Shown here one piece after another: positions 53,155 to 62,405 of a DNA stretch of 64,000 nt. Every line of letters starts with the position of its first letter. Position 1 is the first letter of the stretch. The notes under the pieces were generated by a model. It saw only the letters and a program-made list of their open reading frames with translations, searched no databases and was not told the origin of the DNA. Source of the DNA: Butyrivibrio sp. VCD2006 (GTDB lineage: Bacteria > Bacillota > Clostridia > Lachnospirales > Lachnospiraceae); assembly GCF_000423925.1 (NCBI RefSeq), contig NZ_KE384105.1, positions 107,981 through 171,980 on the forward strand, given 5' to 3'. A program made the position numbers and the translations under genes.

Positions 53155-54543
53155 TTATACGGTAATAATGTGACTTCTGACATCAAGAACATCTCTCGGA
53201 ACTACTGTCGGATAAAGTGCCATTACTTCCTGCACATGAGCTCTTCCTCCGAAGAAAGATGCTCCCTGAGGGCCGTTTAGCTGCAAAGGACTGATTTCAG
53301 GAATGATTTTTGCGCACTCGTTTTTGTCCTCTGAGAAAACAGCAATTCTCATTACACACTCGTTGAGCCTAGCGATTGTCTCAGGGCTCTTGTCAGCAAC
53401 TCCAAGGTGAAGGGAATCAAGTCCGATGAAGCTGATATGTACATCATCTGCCTTCATTCCGCGCTCCTTCATCTTCTTCATGATGATCTCAGAGCAGTAC
53501 TTAGCCTTTTCATAAGCATCCGGCCACGCAAAGGAAAGCATTGAAACTGTCTTCCAGCCCTTGTGATAGCCAACGCAAAGCTTTATGGTGTCGGGCTTCT
53601 CTTTTCCTCTGATTTCGCCTATTCTGACACGATTGTCACCAACTTGTGACACTGTTGCTTTACTGATATCGACATTAACATCAGGAGTCAGATAATTAGC
53701 AGGATCAAGCACTTCGTATAAAAACTGCTCCTTTACACTCTGCTCTGAAATAAGACCACCGCAGTTCGGAGCCTTTGTGATTTCAAAGGTGTTCTCCGTG
53801 AGCTCTGCAATAGGGAAGCCAAGATGTTCCATATCCGGAACGCCTCTCCAGTCATACATGAAGTTACCACCGGCACCCTGACCGCCGCACTCAAGAAGGT
53901 GACCGGCCATTATACCCTTAGCGAGGTTATCCCAGTCATCATTTTTCCAGCCAAACTCATGAGCCAAAGGTGCAAGGAAAAGAGCGGAATCTGCTGCTCT
54001 ACCTGTAACTACTACGTCTGCACCGTTTGCTATTGTGTCTCTTATAGCCTCGTGACCTATATAAGCGTTACAATTGTAGATTTTATCCTGTATATCCTTG
54101 AAGGTGACAGAATTGTCATTGCTTCCTACTGTATCCATTGAAGGGAAATCCCAACCATTTTTGATAAGCTCAGGAATCTTGTCCTTAATATCATCACCTG
54201 TTACATAGCCGATTTTATAGCCTTCAAGTCCTTCTTCCTTAGCCCAGTTCTTTATTGCATCAACACAGCCGTCAACATTCATTCCACCTGCATCGGTGAT
54301 CATCCTGATGTTCTTTTCATAGGCTGTTCTTCCTGCATTCTTAAGGATTCTTGTCACAAAATCAGGTGCAAAACCCTTTGAAGGATCCTTGATCTTCTGT
54401 CTTGCCATTATGGAAAGTGTAAGCTCTGCCAGATAATCCAGTCCCATGTACTGAATGTCTGCATTTTCTATCATATGTATTGCAGCGTCCGGTGAATCTC
54501 CCCAGAAGCCCTGGCCTCCACCGATTGCTATTTTCTTGCTCAT
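53155..54543 (-). CDS. AtuA family protein (DUF1446)
   Basis: 462 residues. Starts KIAIGGGQGFWGDSPDAA, with ITDAGGMNVDGC and VVTGRAADSALFLAPLAHEFGW as family signatures. Cytosolic. In Pseudomonas atuA belongs to the citronellol/geranyl-CoA cluster, but homologues occur widely with CoA transferases in organisms that do not use terpenes, so a general acyl-CoA or hydroxy-acid role is more likely. Operon: CoA transferase, this gene, then the small partner. Confidence 0.88.
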   Translation of the reverse strand: MSKKIAIGGGQGFWGDSPDAAIHMIENADIQYMGLDYLAELTLSIMARQKIKDPSKGFAPDFVTRILKNAGRTAYEKNIRMITDAGGMNVDGCVDAIKNWAKEEGLEGYKIGYVTGDDIKDKIPELIKNGWDFPSMDTVGSNDNSVTFKDIQDKIYNCNAYIGHEAIRDTIANGADVVVTGRAADSALFLAPLAHEFGWKNDDWDNLAKGIMAGHLLECGGQGAGGNFMYDWRGVPDMEHLGFPIAELTENTFEITKAPNCGGLISEQSVKEQFLYEVLDPANYLTPDVNVDISKATVSQVGDNRVRIGEIRGKEKPDTIKLCVGYHKGWKTVSMLSFAWPDAYEKAKYCSEIIMKKMKERGMKADDVHISFIGLDSLHLGVADKSPETIARLNECVMRIAVFSEDKNECAKIIPEISPLQLNGPQGASFFGGRAHVQEVMALYPTVVPRDVLDVRSHIITV

Positions 54544-54576
54544 ATCTGTTCTCCTTCTGTAATAATCCTGCTATTG

Positions 54577-54621
54577 CCCTCATCAGTCGACTTTGTCAAC
54601 AGCTTCCCCAAAGAGGAAGCC
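54577..54621. repeat. Dispersed palindromic repeat, one degenerate copy
   Basis: CCCTCATCAGTCGAC, a TTGTCAAC half-hairpin, then GCTTCCCC/GAGGAAGC. Lies between the CoA-transferase and atuA genes, so it would be inside their transcript. Confidence 0.7.
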
Positions 54622-54637
54622 ATAATGATACGAAAAA

Positions 54638-55849
54638 CTAAATAACCTGCTTCCCGATAAGCTCATTGTATGTATCATCGTCGATACCAAGGACATTCTT
54701 GTATATCTCTTCGTTGTGCTGTCCAAGTGTCGGGCCCGGTCTGTTTACTCTGGGCATCATGTCCATGAGCTTTATGGGATTGCCGTTCACAGTCATCTTT
54801 CCGATAACAGGATGGTCAACATCAACGAACATTTCTCTTGCATCCCTTATGTGCTCATCCTCAACTATCTGCTTAACATTATTGATGGGACCTGCAGGGA
54901 TTCCCTTTCCGAGGATTATATCGACTACCTCAGCCACTGTATGTTTTGTGGTCCATTCTTCTATATATTTCTTCTGTTCCTTGTTGTTTTTAACTCTGAG
55001 AGGAACAGTCAAAAATCTCTCATCGGTTATCATCCATTCCATATCAAGAACTTCGCGGCAGAGCTTTTCATAGAGCTTCTGATTACCGCAGGCGATTATG
55101 ACCTTGCCGTCCTTAGCCTGATATGAATCGTAAGGTGCGATGGATGCGTATGCATTTCCCATTCTCACGGGGAGCTGACCTGATTCAAAATATCTGATGT
55201 ATGCATTTTCCAGACTTGCCACAACTGAATCGACGAGAGAAACATCTACTCTCTGTCCTTTTCCTGTTCGCTGTCTTGCAACAAGTGCAAGGAGAACACC
55301 CATAACAAGGTTCATTCCGCCAAGCATATCTCCCATGGCATTTCCTGATCTTGTGGGATCTCCGCCCTCAGCTCCTGTTACGCTCATAAGTCCTCCCATT
55401 GCCTGAGAGATGATGTCATAACCGGGTCTCTGAGAATATGGACCATAGGAGCCGAATCCTGAAACAGCTCCGTAGATAAGTCCGGGATTGATTTCCTTTA
55501 AAACATCATAGCCGAGTCCAAGCTTGTCCATAACGCCTGGTCTGTAGTTTTCAATTACTACGTCAGCTTTGGCTACGAGTTTTTTAAATATCTCTTTTCC
55601 CTCTTCTGATTTAAGGTTTAAGGTGATGCCTCTTTTATTGTGGTTCAAATTAGCGTAGTATACGCTTTCGCCATTCCTGTAGGGTCCATAGCCTCTGGCG
55701 TCATCGCCACGGCCGGGCACTTCTATTTTTATTACATCTGCTCCAAAATCTCCAAGTATTGAGCCGCCATAAGGGCCAGCCACAACTCTTGTAAGGTCCA
55801 GTACTCTAATCCCATAAAGCGCCTGGTTCTGCGCTGTGTTAACTTCCAT
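54638..55849 (-). CDS. CaiB/BaiF family (class III) CoA transferase
   Basis: 403 residues from ATG 55849 with AGAGGT 7 nt upstream; the longer frame to 55903 lacks one. VLDLTRVVAGPYGGSILGDFGADVIKIE is the family N-terminus, with the catalytic Asp in the GGDPTRSGNAMGDML region. Moves CoA between carboxylic acids without free energy loss. First gene of the atuA operon, divergent from lysR. Confidence 0.92.
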   Translation of the reverse strand: MEVNTAQNQALYGIRVLDLTRVVAGPYGGSILGDFGADVIKIEVPGRGDDARGYGPYRNGESVYYANLNHNKRGITLNLKSEEGKEIFKKLVAKADVVIENYRPGVMDKLGLGYDVLKEINPGLIYGAVSGFGSYGPYSQRPGYDIISQAMGGLMSVTGAEGGDPTRSGNAMGDMLGGMNLVMGVLLALVARQRTGKGQRVDVSLVDSVVASLENAYIRYFESGQLPVRMGNAYASIAPYDSYQAKDGKVIIACGNQKLYEKLCREVLDMEWMITDERFLTVPLRVKNNKEQKKYIEEWTTKHTVAEVVDIILGKGIPAGPINNVKQIVEDEHIRDAREMFVDVDHPVIGKMTVNGNPIKLMDMMPRVNRPGPTLGQHNEEIYKNVLGIDDDTYNELIGKQVI

Positions 55850-56194
55850 ATTTCTTACCTCTTTGAGTAATGTCGGCTCCGCGCCTAATACGGTTATATA
55901 CATAATTGGGCTCGGAGCCTTACATTTCTCATAACTTCAATGTTTATATATCAATTTCCGAAGAAATCCCTTTTGAAGATTTAAATCTTATAATTGAATT
56001 ATGATGTTTCGGTGTGTATAATTCAAATTAATAGTTTTTATATTCTAATAAGTTATACTAATGTATTTTGATTTGCTTCATAGGTGTTACATGATGCGAT
56101 GCTGAAATCACAAGCTTTTCAGGTTTATCAGGTTATATGTTTGTGATTTGGATTCGTGTTAGACATACAGAGTTTTCTCGGGAGGGAATTGGTC
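55850..56194. promoter_or_regulatory. Divergent promoter region with LysR-type sites
   Basis: 345 bp between the CoA-transferase operon and the lysR gene. ATAATTGAATTAT (55990-56002) is a perfect odd palindrome, and ATAATTCAAATTA (56018-56030) is a near copy 28 bp away. Two AT-rich dyads in a divergent region fit LysR binding (T-N11-A) sites. No other gene or RNA is seen. Confidence 0.45.
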
Positions 56195-57085
56195 ATGATT
56201 TCAAATTTGGAGTATTACAGGAATTTTTACTGGGTGGCGAATCTTCATAATTTTACGAAGGCTTCTGAGAAGCTTTGCGTGAGTCAGTCAGCGGTCAGTC
56301 AGAGCATTAAGAAGCTTGAAGCTGAGATAGGATGTCCTTTGTTTGACAGGTCCGGGAAGGATCTAAAGCTCACTGCTGAAGGTGAAAGACTTTTTCTGCA
56401 TGTGAGAAGAGCAATCGAAGAATTTGAAGTTGGAGAAAACCAGGTGTCGCAGCTCTCTTCTCTTAGGACCGGAGAGCTTCAGATCGGCGCCACCGAGACT
56501 ACCATAAGGTATTTTCTTGGCCCGTGGCTTAAGTCCTTTAAAAAGGATAATCCTTCTATAAGAGTTACCTTTAAGGGTGCAACCACGTCAGAGCTTTGTT
56601 CTCTTTTAAATGAAGGGACAATTGAGATAGCATTTCTGATTTCTCCTATTCCGCAGGCTTTTAATTTCAATCTTGAGCTGATAGATGAGGTCGCAGACAT
56701 CCCTGTAGTTTCCTCTGATTTTGGTATGAATACTAAGCCCGAATACAGTCCTTCCGAGTTGCTGCAGTATCCACTTATCACAGTTTCCGAAGAGAATGCA
56801 GTTCGTGACGTTTTGAATAAATGGTTCTGGCAGGATAACGCCATGCTCATCCCGGATTTTACCGTGAATAACATGAGTCTTGTTCTTCCGCTTGTTAAGG
56901 ATGGTCTTGGAGTTGGAATTCTACCCGAAGTCTATGTTAAAGAGGAACTGAAAAACGGAAGCCTTGTTCAGCTAAAGACCAAGAATCTGCCACAAAAAAG
57001 AATGCTCTACGCCGCTACGAATCCGGGGATTTCCCTATCCGCAACAGGTAAAGCATTTCTCTCTCATTGCATAAAAAAGCTGTAA
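56195..57085 (+). CDS. LysR-family regulator
   Basis: 296 residues from ATG 56195, with GGGAGG about 10 nt upstream; a GTG at 56156 has none. The N-terminal helix-turn-helix (NFTKASEKLCVSQSAVSQSI) and an effector-binding domain of the LysR-substrate type follow. Divergent from the CoA-transferase/AtuA operon, hence its probable regulator, with an acyl compound as effector (inference). Confidence 0.92.
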   Translation: MISNLEYYRNFYWVANLHNFTKASEKLCVSQSAVSQSIKKLEAEIGCPLFDRSGKDLKLTAEGERLFLHVRRAIEEFEVGENQVSQLSSLRTGELQIGATETTIRYFLGPWLKSFKKDNPSIRVTFKGATTSELCSLLNEGTIEIAFLISPIPQAFNFNLELIDEVADIPVVSSDFGMNTKPEYSPSELLQYPLITVSEENAVRDVLNKWFWQDNAMLIPDFTVNNMSLVLPLVKDGLGVGILPEVYVKEELKNGSLVQLKTKNLPQKRMLYAATNPGISLSATGKAFLSHCIKKL

Positions 57086-57097
57086 AAACAGTTATCT

Positions 57098-57517
57098 TTA
57101 TTCGTCAAACAACAGGCGCAATACCTGTGTCTTTTTATAATGCACAAATGCATGATAGCTGCCATCATCGAGTTTGGTGTCAGCAACAGCAAATACATGG
57201 CCATCGTCATCACGTCCGATACTTGTTATCGGAATCTTTGTATCACCAATGACGATTTCCATTCCCTCCTTAAGGTTTTCAGAAAAATCATCATCCGTAA
57301 AATGCACAGTCATTTTGCCTTCTTTTACATCCGCAACCCCCTCCACGGAGCTTGTGATATAAGCAAAAGAACTCCATATGAACAATCCTATAAGCAGTAA
57401 AATAATTGCAAATAACACTACCCATACAGATGGCTTTGTTACCTTCAGATAATCATTTAGCTGTTCGGGAGAAGAGATATTATCCATACTCTTATCTCTA
57501 AAAATTCCATTAGCCAT
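57098..57517 (-). CDS. Short membrane protein resembling the N-terminus of NHLM-type HlyD secretion proteins
   Basis: 139 residues from ATG 57517 with GGAGGGGG 5 nt upstream. The start, GIFRDKSMDNISSPEQLNDY then LKVTKPSVWVVL, looks like the N-terminus of the NHLM bacteriocin-system membrane-fusion protein, followed by one transmembrane helix (about 33-56). The rest (HFTDDDFSENLKEGMEIVIG and KTQVLRLLFDE) would be a truncated periplasm-side domain with no coiled-coil hairpin or lipoyl halves. No ABC-peptidase, precursor peptide or full HlyD is nearby, so it is an orphan or remnant. Resemblance is by eye only. Confidence 0.6.
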   Translation of the reverse strand: MANGIFRDKSMDNISSPEQLNDYLKVTKPSVWVVLFAIILLLIGLFIWSSFAYITSSVEGVADVKEGKMTVHFTDDDFSENLKEGMEIVIGDTKIPITSIGRDDDGHVFAVADTKLDDGSYHAFVHYKKTQVLRLLFDE

Positions 57518-57669
57518 GTTCCCCCTCCATATCCGCATAGCTTTATATTATTTATTATACTCAAAAAAGGAATTATTTTCATCGCATTTAGCAATATAGC
57601 TCTTAAAGTCGACAATTACTGGTTAGCCGCAAAATCTCCAATCTACTATGATTATTCCATTACTATAAG

Positions 57670-57698
57670 GCATGCGTATTACATAATAAAAAGCATGC
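57670..57698. promoter_or_regulatory. Paired GCATGC palindromes upstream of the xylanase
   Basis: Two GCATGC hexamers (57670-57675 and 57693-57698) flank an AT-rich 17-bp centre and overlap the region just before the GGAGAAGG ribosome site. Could be a repressor site or a leader stem; evidence is weak. Confidence 0.3.
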
Positions 57699-57711
57699 AA
57701 AAGGAGAAGGT

Positions 57712-59085
57712 ATGAGAAAAACGGGAATCATTTGTAGTTTATTAGTATTGTCAATTATCGCAGGTTGTGGAAAAGGCAATGCCGGGACAAACGGAACTGT
57801 TACAGGTGCTGACTCACTTGTGAGCACAGAATCCGAAGAAAATACATCTGAAGATGCATCGAATGATAGCGCCAACGAAGATGACACTTCTGAAAAAGCA
57901 GATGAAACTGACAAAGATAATGCAGAAGGAAATGAAACAGACGCAGAATCAGAAGAGGCTGCCGAAGAAGCTGAAGCAGATACAGAATCTGAAGAATCTG
58001 CAGAGATCACAGCAGTTTTAAAGGATCTTAGCGCTGACTACTTCACCTTCGGAGTCGGAATCAACGGAAGTACCCTTGATAATCAGACTCTCAATATTCC
58101 GGAATACATGGAGCTTTCCAAGCAGCAGTTCAACAGCTGCACAATGACCAATCTAATGAAGAGCTGCTATATCCTTGATCAATGGGGCTCTCAAGGCAAT
58201 CTGAAAAATGGTAACGAAGAGCCTGCTCTAAACTTCGCGTCAATCGATCCCACACTTAAGTGGTGCCAGGAGAACGGCATGAAAATGCGCGGCCACACTC
58301 TCGTATGGCACACACAGGCTCCGGAGTGGTTTTTCAGAGAGGGCTACACTGAGGATGGTGAATATGTAGATAAGGATACAATGCTCATGAGAATGGAGAG
58401 CTACATCAGACAACTCCTCACCCATGTTCAGGAGGAGTATCCCGGGGTTATCTATTGCTGGGACGTTGTAAATGAAGCTGTAGATCCAGAGAGCGCAGAT
58501 CCCGAAAGCCCCTTCCAGTGCCGTACAAAGCTGATGCAGGATCCCAATCCCTGGTATGAGACAATAGGTCAGGACTACGTGGAGATGGCTTTCACCTACG
58601 CAAGAAAATATGCAGACAGTGATGTTAAGCTCTTCTACAACGACTACAACACCTATCAGGCACCAAAAACCGATGGCATCTACACACTTTGCGAATCTCT
58701 CAAGGAAAAAGGTCTCATAGACGGAATCGGTATGCAGGGCTACTGGGGAATAGATTATCCGCCCATGTCAGACATTGAGAATGCCATTAAGAGATTCTCA
58801 GAGCTTGGTCTTGAAATTCAGATCACAGAGCTTTCTGTCGGTGTTGATAAGGAAAATGAGGTAATGTTCAAAAAGCAGGCTGATAAATACTCAGAGATAT
58901 TTAATCTCCTCTGTGACATGGATACACAGGGCGGCGGTCCTGCCAACATCACAAATGTGACAGTTTTCGGACTTGTTGATCACTACCGCGAAGGTGACAC
59001 CACAAACTCAAGACTCTTTGATGAAAACTACCAGCCAAAGCCGGCGTTTAATGCAGTTGTAGAGGTTCTTGAATCCAGACAATAG
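57712..59085 (+). CDS. Endo-1,4-beta-xylanase, GH10, lipoprotein
   Basis: 457 residues. Lipobox ending at Cys19 (SIIAGCGKG) anchors it on the cell surface. Residues about 30-100 form an acidic Ser/Glu/Asp/Ala linker; the GH10 TIM barrel runs from about 110 to 457. Acid/base Glu255 in WDVVNEAVD, nucleophile Glu373 in QITELSVGV, and substrate-binding HTLVWHTQAPEWF are intact. Depolymerises xylan at the surface. It follows GGAGAAGG and is monocistronic with a strong terminator. Confidence 0.96.
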   Translation: MRKTGIICSLLVLSIIAGCGKGNAGTNGTVTGADSLVSTESEENTSEDASNDSANEDDTSEKADETDKDNAEGNETDAESEEAAEEAEADTESEESAEITAVLKDLSADYFTFGVGINGSTLDNQTLNIPEYMELSKQQFNSCTMTNLMKSCYILDQWGSQGNLKNGNEEPALNFASIDPTLKWCQENGMKMRGHTLVWHTQAPEWFFREGYTEDGEYVDKDTMLMRMESYIRQLLTHVQEEYPGVIYCWDVVNEAVDPESADPESPFQCRTKLMQDPNPWYETIGQDYVEMAFTYARKYADSDVKLFYNDYNTYQAPKTDGIYTLCESLKEKGLIDGIGMQGYWGIDYPPMSDIENAIKRFSELGLEIQITELSVGVDKENEVMFKKQADKYSEIFNLLCDMDTQGGGPANITNVTVFGLVDHYREGDTTNSRLFDENYQPKPAFNAVVEVLESRQ

Positions 59086-59134
59086 GATAAATCATCGCGC
59101 CAAGCGCGGCCGCAAAAAGTAGCATGTTAATTAA

Positions 59135-59176
59135 AAAAAGCAACCTAAGCTTCAAATGAGCTAAAGGTTGCTTTTT
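59135..59176. terminator. Terminator of the xylanase gene
   Basis: AAAAAGCAACCT/AGGTTGCTTTTT stem with a loop of about 18 nt and a plus-strand TTTTTG tail. Mirrored A-run on the other side makes it usable for the convergent aldo/keto reductase as well. Confidence 0.85.
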
Positions 59177-59214
59177 GTTTACTAAGAAATCTTAAAGAAT
59201 GCCATATTTAAAAA

Positions 59215-60063
59215 TCACTCATCCGGAGAATGGCCGGAATTTCCATAGGGTTCCATGTCGTCAATCTTATTCATATCCTCATCAGATATCTCAAAGTCGA
59301 AGACATCAGCATTTTCTATTATTCTCTCCTCATGTACTGATTTGGGAAGCGGCACAATATCATGCTGAATATCCCACCTCAAAATAATCTGCGCAACTGT
59401 CTTTCCATACTTTGCAGCAAGCTCCTCCAAAACAGGATGTGCAAGGGATTTCCCCCTTCCGAGAGGACTCCAGGCCTCTACTAAGATTCCATTAGACTGG
59501 CAGAATTTCACAGTTTCTTCCTGCATGAAACCGGGATTTATCTCAATCTGATCCACTGCGGGTATCACCTCAGACTCCATGAGAGCGTTAAGATGATGAG
59601 TCAAAAAGTTAGACACACCTATCGCCTTAACTCTTCCGCTTTTATAAATCTCCATCATAGCCTTCCAGGTTGAACGATTGGTGTTTTCCCAATCATCATC
59701 GAAGGCATAGGAAGACGGCCAATGTATAAGATAAAGATCAAGGTAATCAAGTCCTATCTCATCCATCGTGCGCTCAAAGGCCTTCAATGTTTTCTCATAG
59801 CCTGCCTCTGTTTTCCATACCTTACTTGTTATAAAAAGATCCTCTCTTTTTAAATCTGATACAGAAAGAAAGTCCTTAACAGCATTACCGACATACTTCT
59901 CATTTTCATAAAAAGCAGCTGTATCTACATGCACGTATCCATTCTCCAGTGCTGCCTTTGTGGAAGCATAGGCCTCATTTCCGTCCTTGATCTTGTAGGT
60001 TCCAAAACCAACGCATGGAATTGCTGTGCCATTATTTAGTTTAATCCTTGTATCTAATGACAT
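59215..60063 (-). CDS. Aldo/keto reductase
   Basis: 282 residues, complete. AKR tetrad: Asp in HVDTAAFYEN, Tyr in the same segment, Lys in FITSKVWK, His in LYLIHWPSS. NADPH-binding C-terminus (IVPLPKSVHEERIIENADVFDF). Resembles the 2,5-diketogluconate reductase-type AKR5 group. AAAGGAG precedes the ATG. Three related AKR genes follow one another on this strand. Confidence 0.93.
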   Translation of the reverse strand: MSLDTRIKLNNGTAIPCVGFGTYKIKDGNEAYASTKAALENGYVHVDTAAFYENEKYVGNAVKDFLSVSDLKREDLFITSKVWKTEAGYEKTLKAFERTMDEIGLDYLDLYLIHWPSSYAFDDDWENTNRSTWKAMMEIYKSGRVKAIGVSNFLTHHLNALMESEVIPAVDQIEINPGFMQEETVKFCQSNGILVEAWSPLGRGKSLAHPVLEELAAKYGKTVAQIILRWDIQHDIVPLPKSVHEERIIENADVFDFEISDEDMNKIDDMEPYGNSGHSPDE

Positions 60064-60111
60064 ATAAAAGCTCCTTTACAAAATTTTTCATTGCAAATCT
60101 CTGATTCACAC

Positions 60112-61242
60112 TTAGCTTTCAAGCACCTCTGCTGCTTCCTTCAGAAGAGCTCTTATCTCCAAATGCTGAGGGCATGCTTCTTCGCAGCCTCCGCACTCTA
60201 TACATGCGCTTGCCTTGCCCTTGTCCCCTGAAGTGAGCACATTATTATAAAATCCCTTCTGTCCCATGTCATTGTACATTTTTACTTTGTTAAAGCATGA
60301 GAAAATACCGGGAATATCTATATTCATTGGACAATGATTCTGCTCAACACAGTAATGGCATGAGGTGCAGGGTATAGTATCAATCCCCATGAAAATCTCT
60401 GTCACCTTAGTGATTGCTGCCTGCTCACGCTCATCAAGAGGCTTGAAATCCTTCATAAAGGATACATTGTCCTTCATCTGGGCAAAGTCACTCATACCGG
60501 AAAGGACGATTCTGATTCCCTCCTGACTTGCAGCAAATCTGATCGCATAGCTTGCGTTTGATAATCCATCACCAAGATCTTCAAATACCTTCTGAGCAGC
60601 CTCAGGGATATTTACAAGATTACCGCCCTTTACAGGCTCCATTACGATAACCGGCTTTCCATGCTTTCTACATACCTCAAGGCATCTGCGGCTCTGAACT
60701 CCCGGATCCTCGTAGTCCATGTAATTGAACTGGATCTGTACAATCTCAACCTCAGGATATGTGGTCAGGATTTTATCAAGAACCTCCGGGCTGTCATGGA
60801 AGGAAAGTCCGACATGTCTGATTTTACCCTCTTTCTTTAAGTCAAATGCTGTCTCATATGCTCTGCACTTTTTAAAATGCTCGAAGTTTCCTGCATTCTG
60901 AGCATGCATAAGATAAAAGTCGAAATACTCAACGCCACATGCATCGAGCTGACTCTGGAAAAACGGTCTGATATCCTCTTCCGTTTTAAAATATGGCTCT
61001 GTGAGCTTATCTGTAAGAAGGAACTTATCCCTTGAATATCTGTCTGAAACTACAACTTTGATAGCCTTCTCCGACTTACCATCAATGTATCCATGAGCTG
61101 TATCAAAGTAATTAAAACCATTTTCAATGAAATAATCAGCCATATCCTTGAACTGCTCTATGTCTACCTCTGATCCATTCATAGGCAGTCTCATGCAGCC
61201 AAAGCCAAAAAATGTTTTTATCTCCGGAAATGAATTATCCAT
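60112..61242 (-). CDS. Aldo/keto reductase with C-terminal 4Fe-4S domain
   Basis: 376 residues from ATG 61242 (GGAGG 5 nt upstream; an in-frame TTG at 61254 has none). AKR barrel with Asp and Tyr in NYFDTAHGY, Lys in LLTDKL and His in FYLMHAQ. The C-terminal ~100 residues hold CTSCHYC and CIECGGCEEACPQ, two cysteine clusters expected to bind iron-sulfur centres, so reduction may use ferredoxin-type electron transfer as well as NAD(P)H. Common in clostridia. Confidence 0.93.
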   Translation of the reverse strand: MDNSFPEIKTFFGFGCMRLPMNGSEVDIEQFKDMADYFIENGFNYFDTAHGYIDGKSEKAIKVVVSDRYSRDKFLLTDKLTEPYFKTEEDIRPFFQSQLDACGVEYFDFYLMHAQNAGNFEHFKKCRAYETAFDLKKEGKIRHVGLSFHDSPEVLDKILTTYPEVEIVQIQFNYMDYEDPGVQSRRCLEVCRKHGKPVIVMEPVKGGNLVNIPEAAQKVFEDLGDGLSNASYAIRFAASQEGIRIVLSGMSDFAQMKDNVSFMKDFKPLDEREQAAITKVTEIFMGIDTIPCTSCHYCVEQNHCPMNIDIPGIFSCFNKVKMYNDMGQKGFYNNVLTSGDKGKASACIECGGCEEACPQHLEIRALLKEAAEVLES

Positions 61243-61298
61243 TATAACCTCCAATATATTAAAATCTTTTTTTCATAAAATCATTACTAACAATTGCC

Positions 61299-62264
61299 TT
61301 ACTTATCAAGAATCTCAGCTGCTTCCTTCATAAGTTCAATTATAGGCAGGTGCTGAGGGCAAACGCTCTCGCACTGGCCACAGGCAATGCAATCCGCCGC
61401 TTTACCATGTCTTTGAACAACTCCCTGATAGAAGTTCTTGGATCTCCAATCATCCGGATAACGACGGAGCGTATTGATTGTTCTAAAGACATCCGGAATG
61501 CTGATTTTCATAGGACAGCCATCACAACAGTATTTGCAGGCTGTGCATCCAATCTGAGGAATTGACAATATATCCTCAGTCACCTCATCAATGGTTGCAA
61601 GCTCATCATCTGCGAGAGGCTCAAAATTCTTGAAAGTGGTCAAATTATCTTCCATCTGAGCTTCACTGGACATACCTGAAAGAATGGTCATAACCCCGGG
61701 AAGTGATCCCACAAAGCGAAGCGCCCACGAAGCAACCGATTTCTCAGGCTGCCTGTTTTTAAATTTCTCCTCTATCTCAGGTGCCATATTAGCAAGCATT
61801 CCGCCGCGCACAGGCTCCATGACGATAATCGGTATATTCCTGTCTCGAAGAATCTCATATAACTTCTGGGATCTTACTACAGGATTAGTTCTGTCGAGAT
61901 AGTTGAGCTGAATCTGCACAAACTCAACCTCAGGATGCTTATCCAGAATCTCCTCAAGAAGCTCAGGACTTCCGTGGAAAGAAAAACCAAAGTGCTTGAT
62001 TTTTCCTTCTTTCTTGCGATCCATGCACCAGTTAAAGCAATCATATTTTACATAAGTATCATAGTTGTTACCATCCTCAACGGAATGTAACAGATAAAAA
62101 TCAAAATAGTCTACACCTGCCCTCTCAAGCTGCTCATTGAATACCCTCTCAACGTCATCAGCACTCTTTAATTCCCATGCAGGAAGCTTTGTTGCTATCA
62201 TAAAGCTGTCTCTGGGATGTCTCTTAACAATCTTTGACACATAGCCCTTTTTTAATACTACCAA
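61299..62264 (-). pseudogene. Aldo/keto reductase with 4Fe-4S domain, N-terminus missing
   Basis: The open frame (321 codons) aligns with the neighbour at 60112 from its residue ~65 onward (RDSFMIATKLP with RDKFLLTDKL), so the first ~60 residues with the NYFDTAHGY-type Asp and Tyr are absent. Upstream in frame only about 14 unrelated codons precede a stop, and the only start is a TTG at 62264 without a clear ribosome site. Lys, His and both C-terminal Cys clusters (CTACKYCCDGCP, CIACGQCESVCPQ) remain. I read it as a 5'-truncated gene; a barrel lacking its first strands should not fold normally. Confidence 0.7.
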
Positions 62265-62345
62265 TTTGACCGGTTTCTTTCTTCTTACACTTTGGCATGA
62301 ATATTCTCATTTTTTGCTTTATGAAAACTCATCTGAACTTATATT

Positions 62346-62376
62346 GAAAAAAACAGGCTACCGAAGCAGCCTGTTT
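62346..62376 (-). terminator. Rho-independent terminator of def
   Basis: AAACAGGCT/AGCCTGTTT stem (62351-62359, 62368-62376), 8-nt loop, minus-strand TTTTTTTCAA tail. It is 30 bp after the def stop codon and marks the right edge of the accessory block. Confidence 0.9.
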
Positions 62377-62405
62377 TAGTCGCATATAGTATTATCTGCT
62401 ATATC

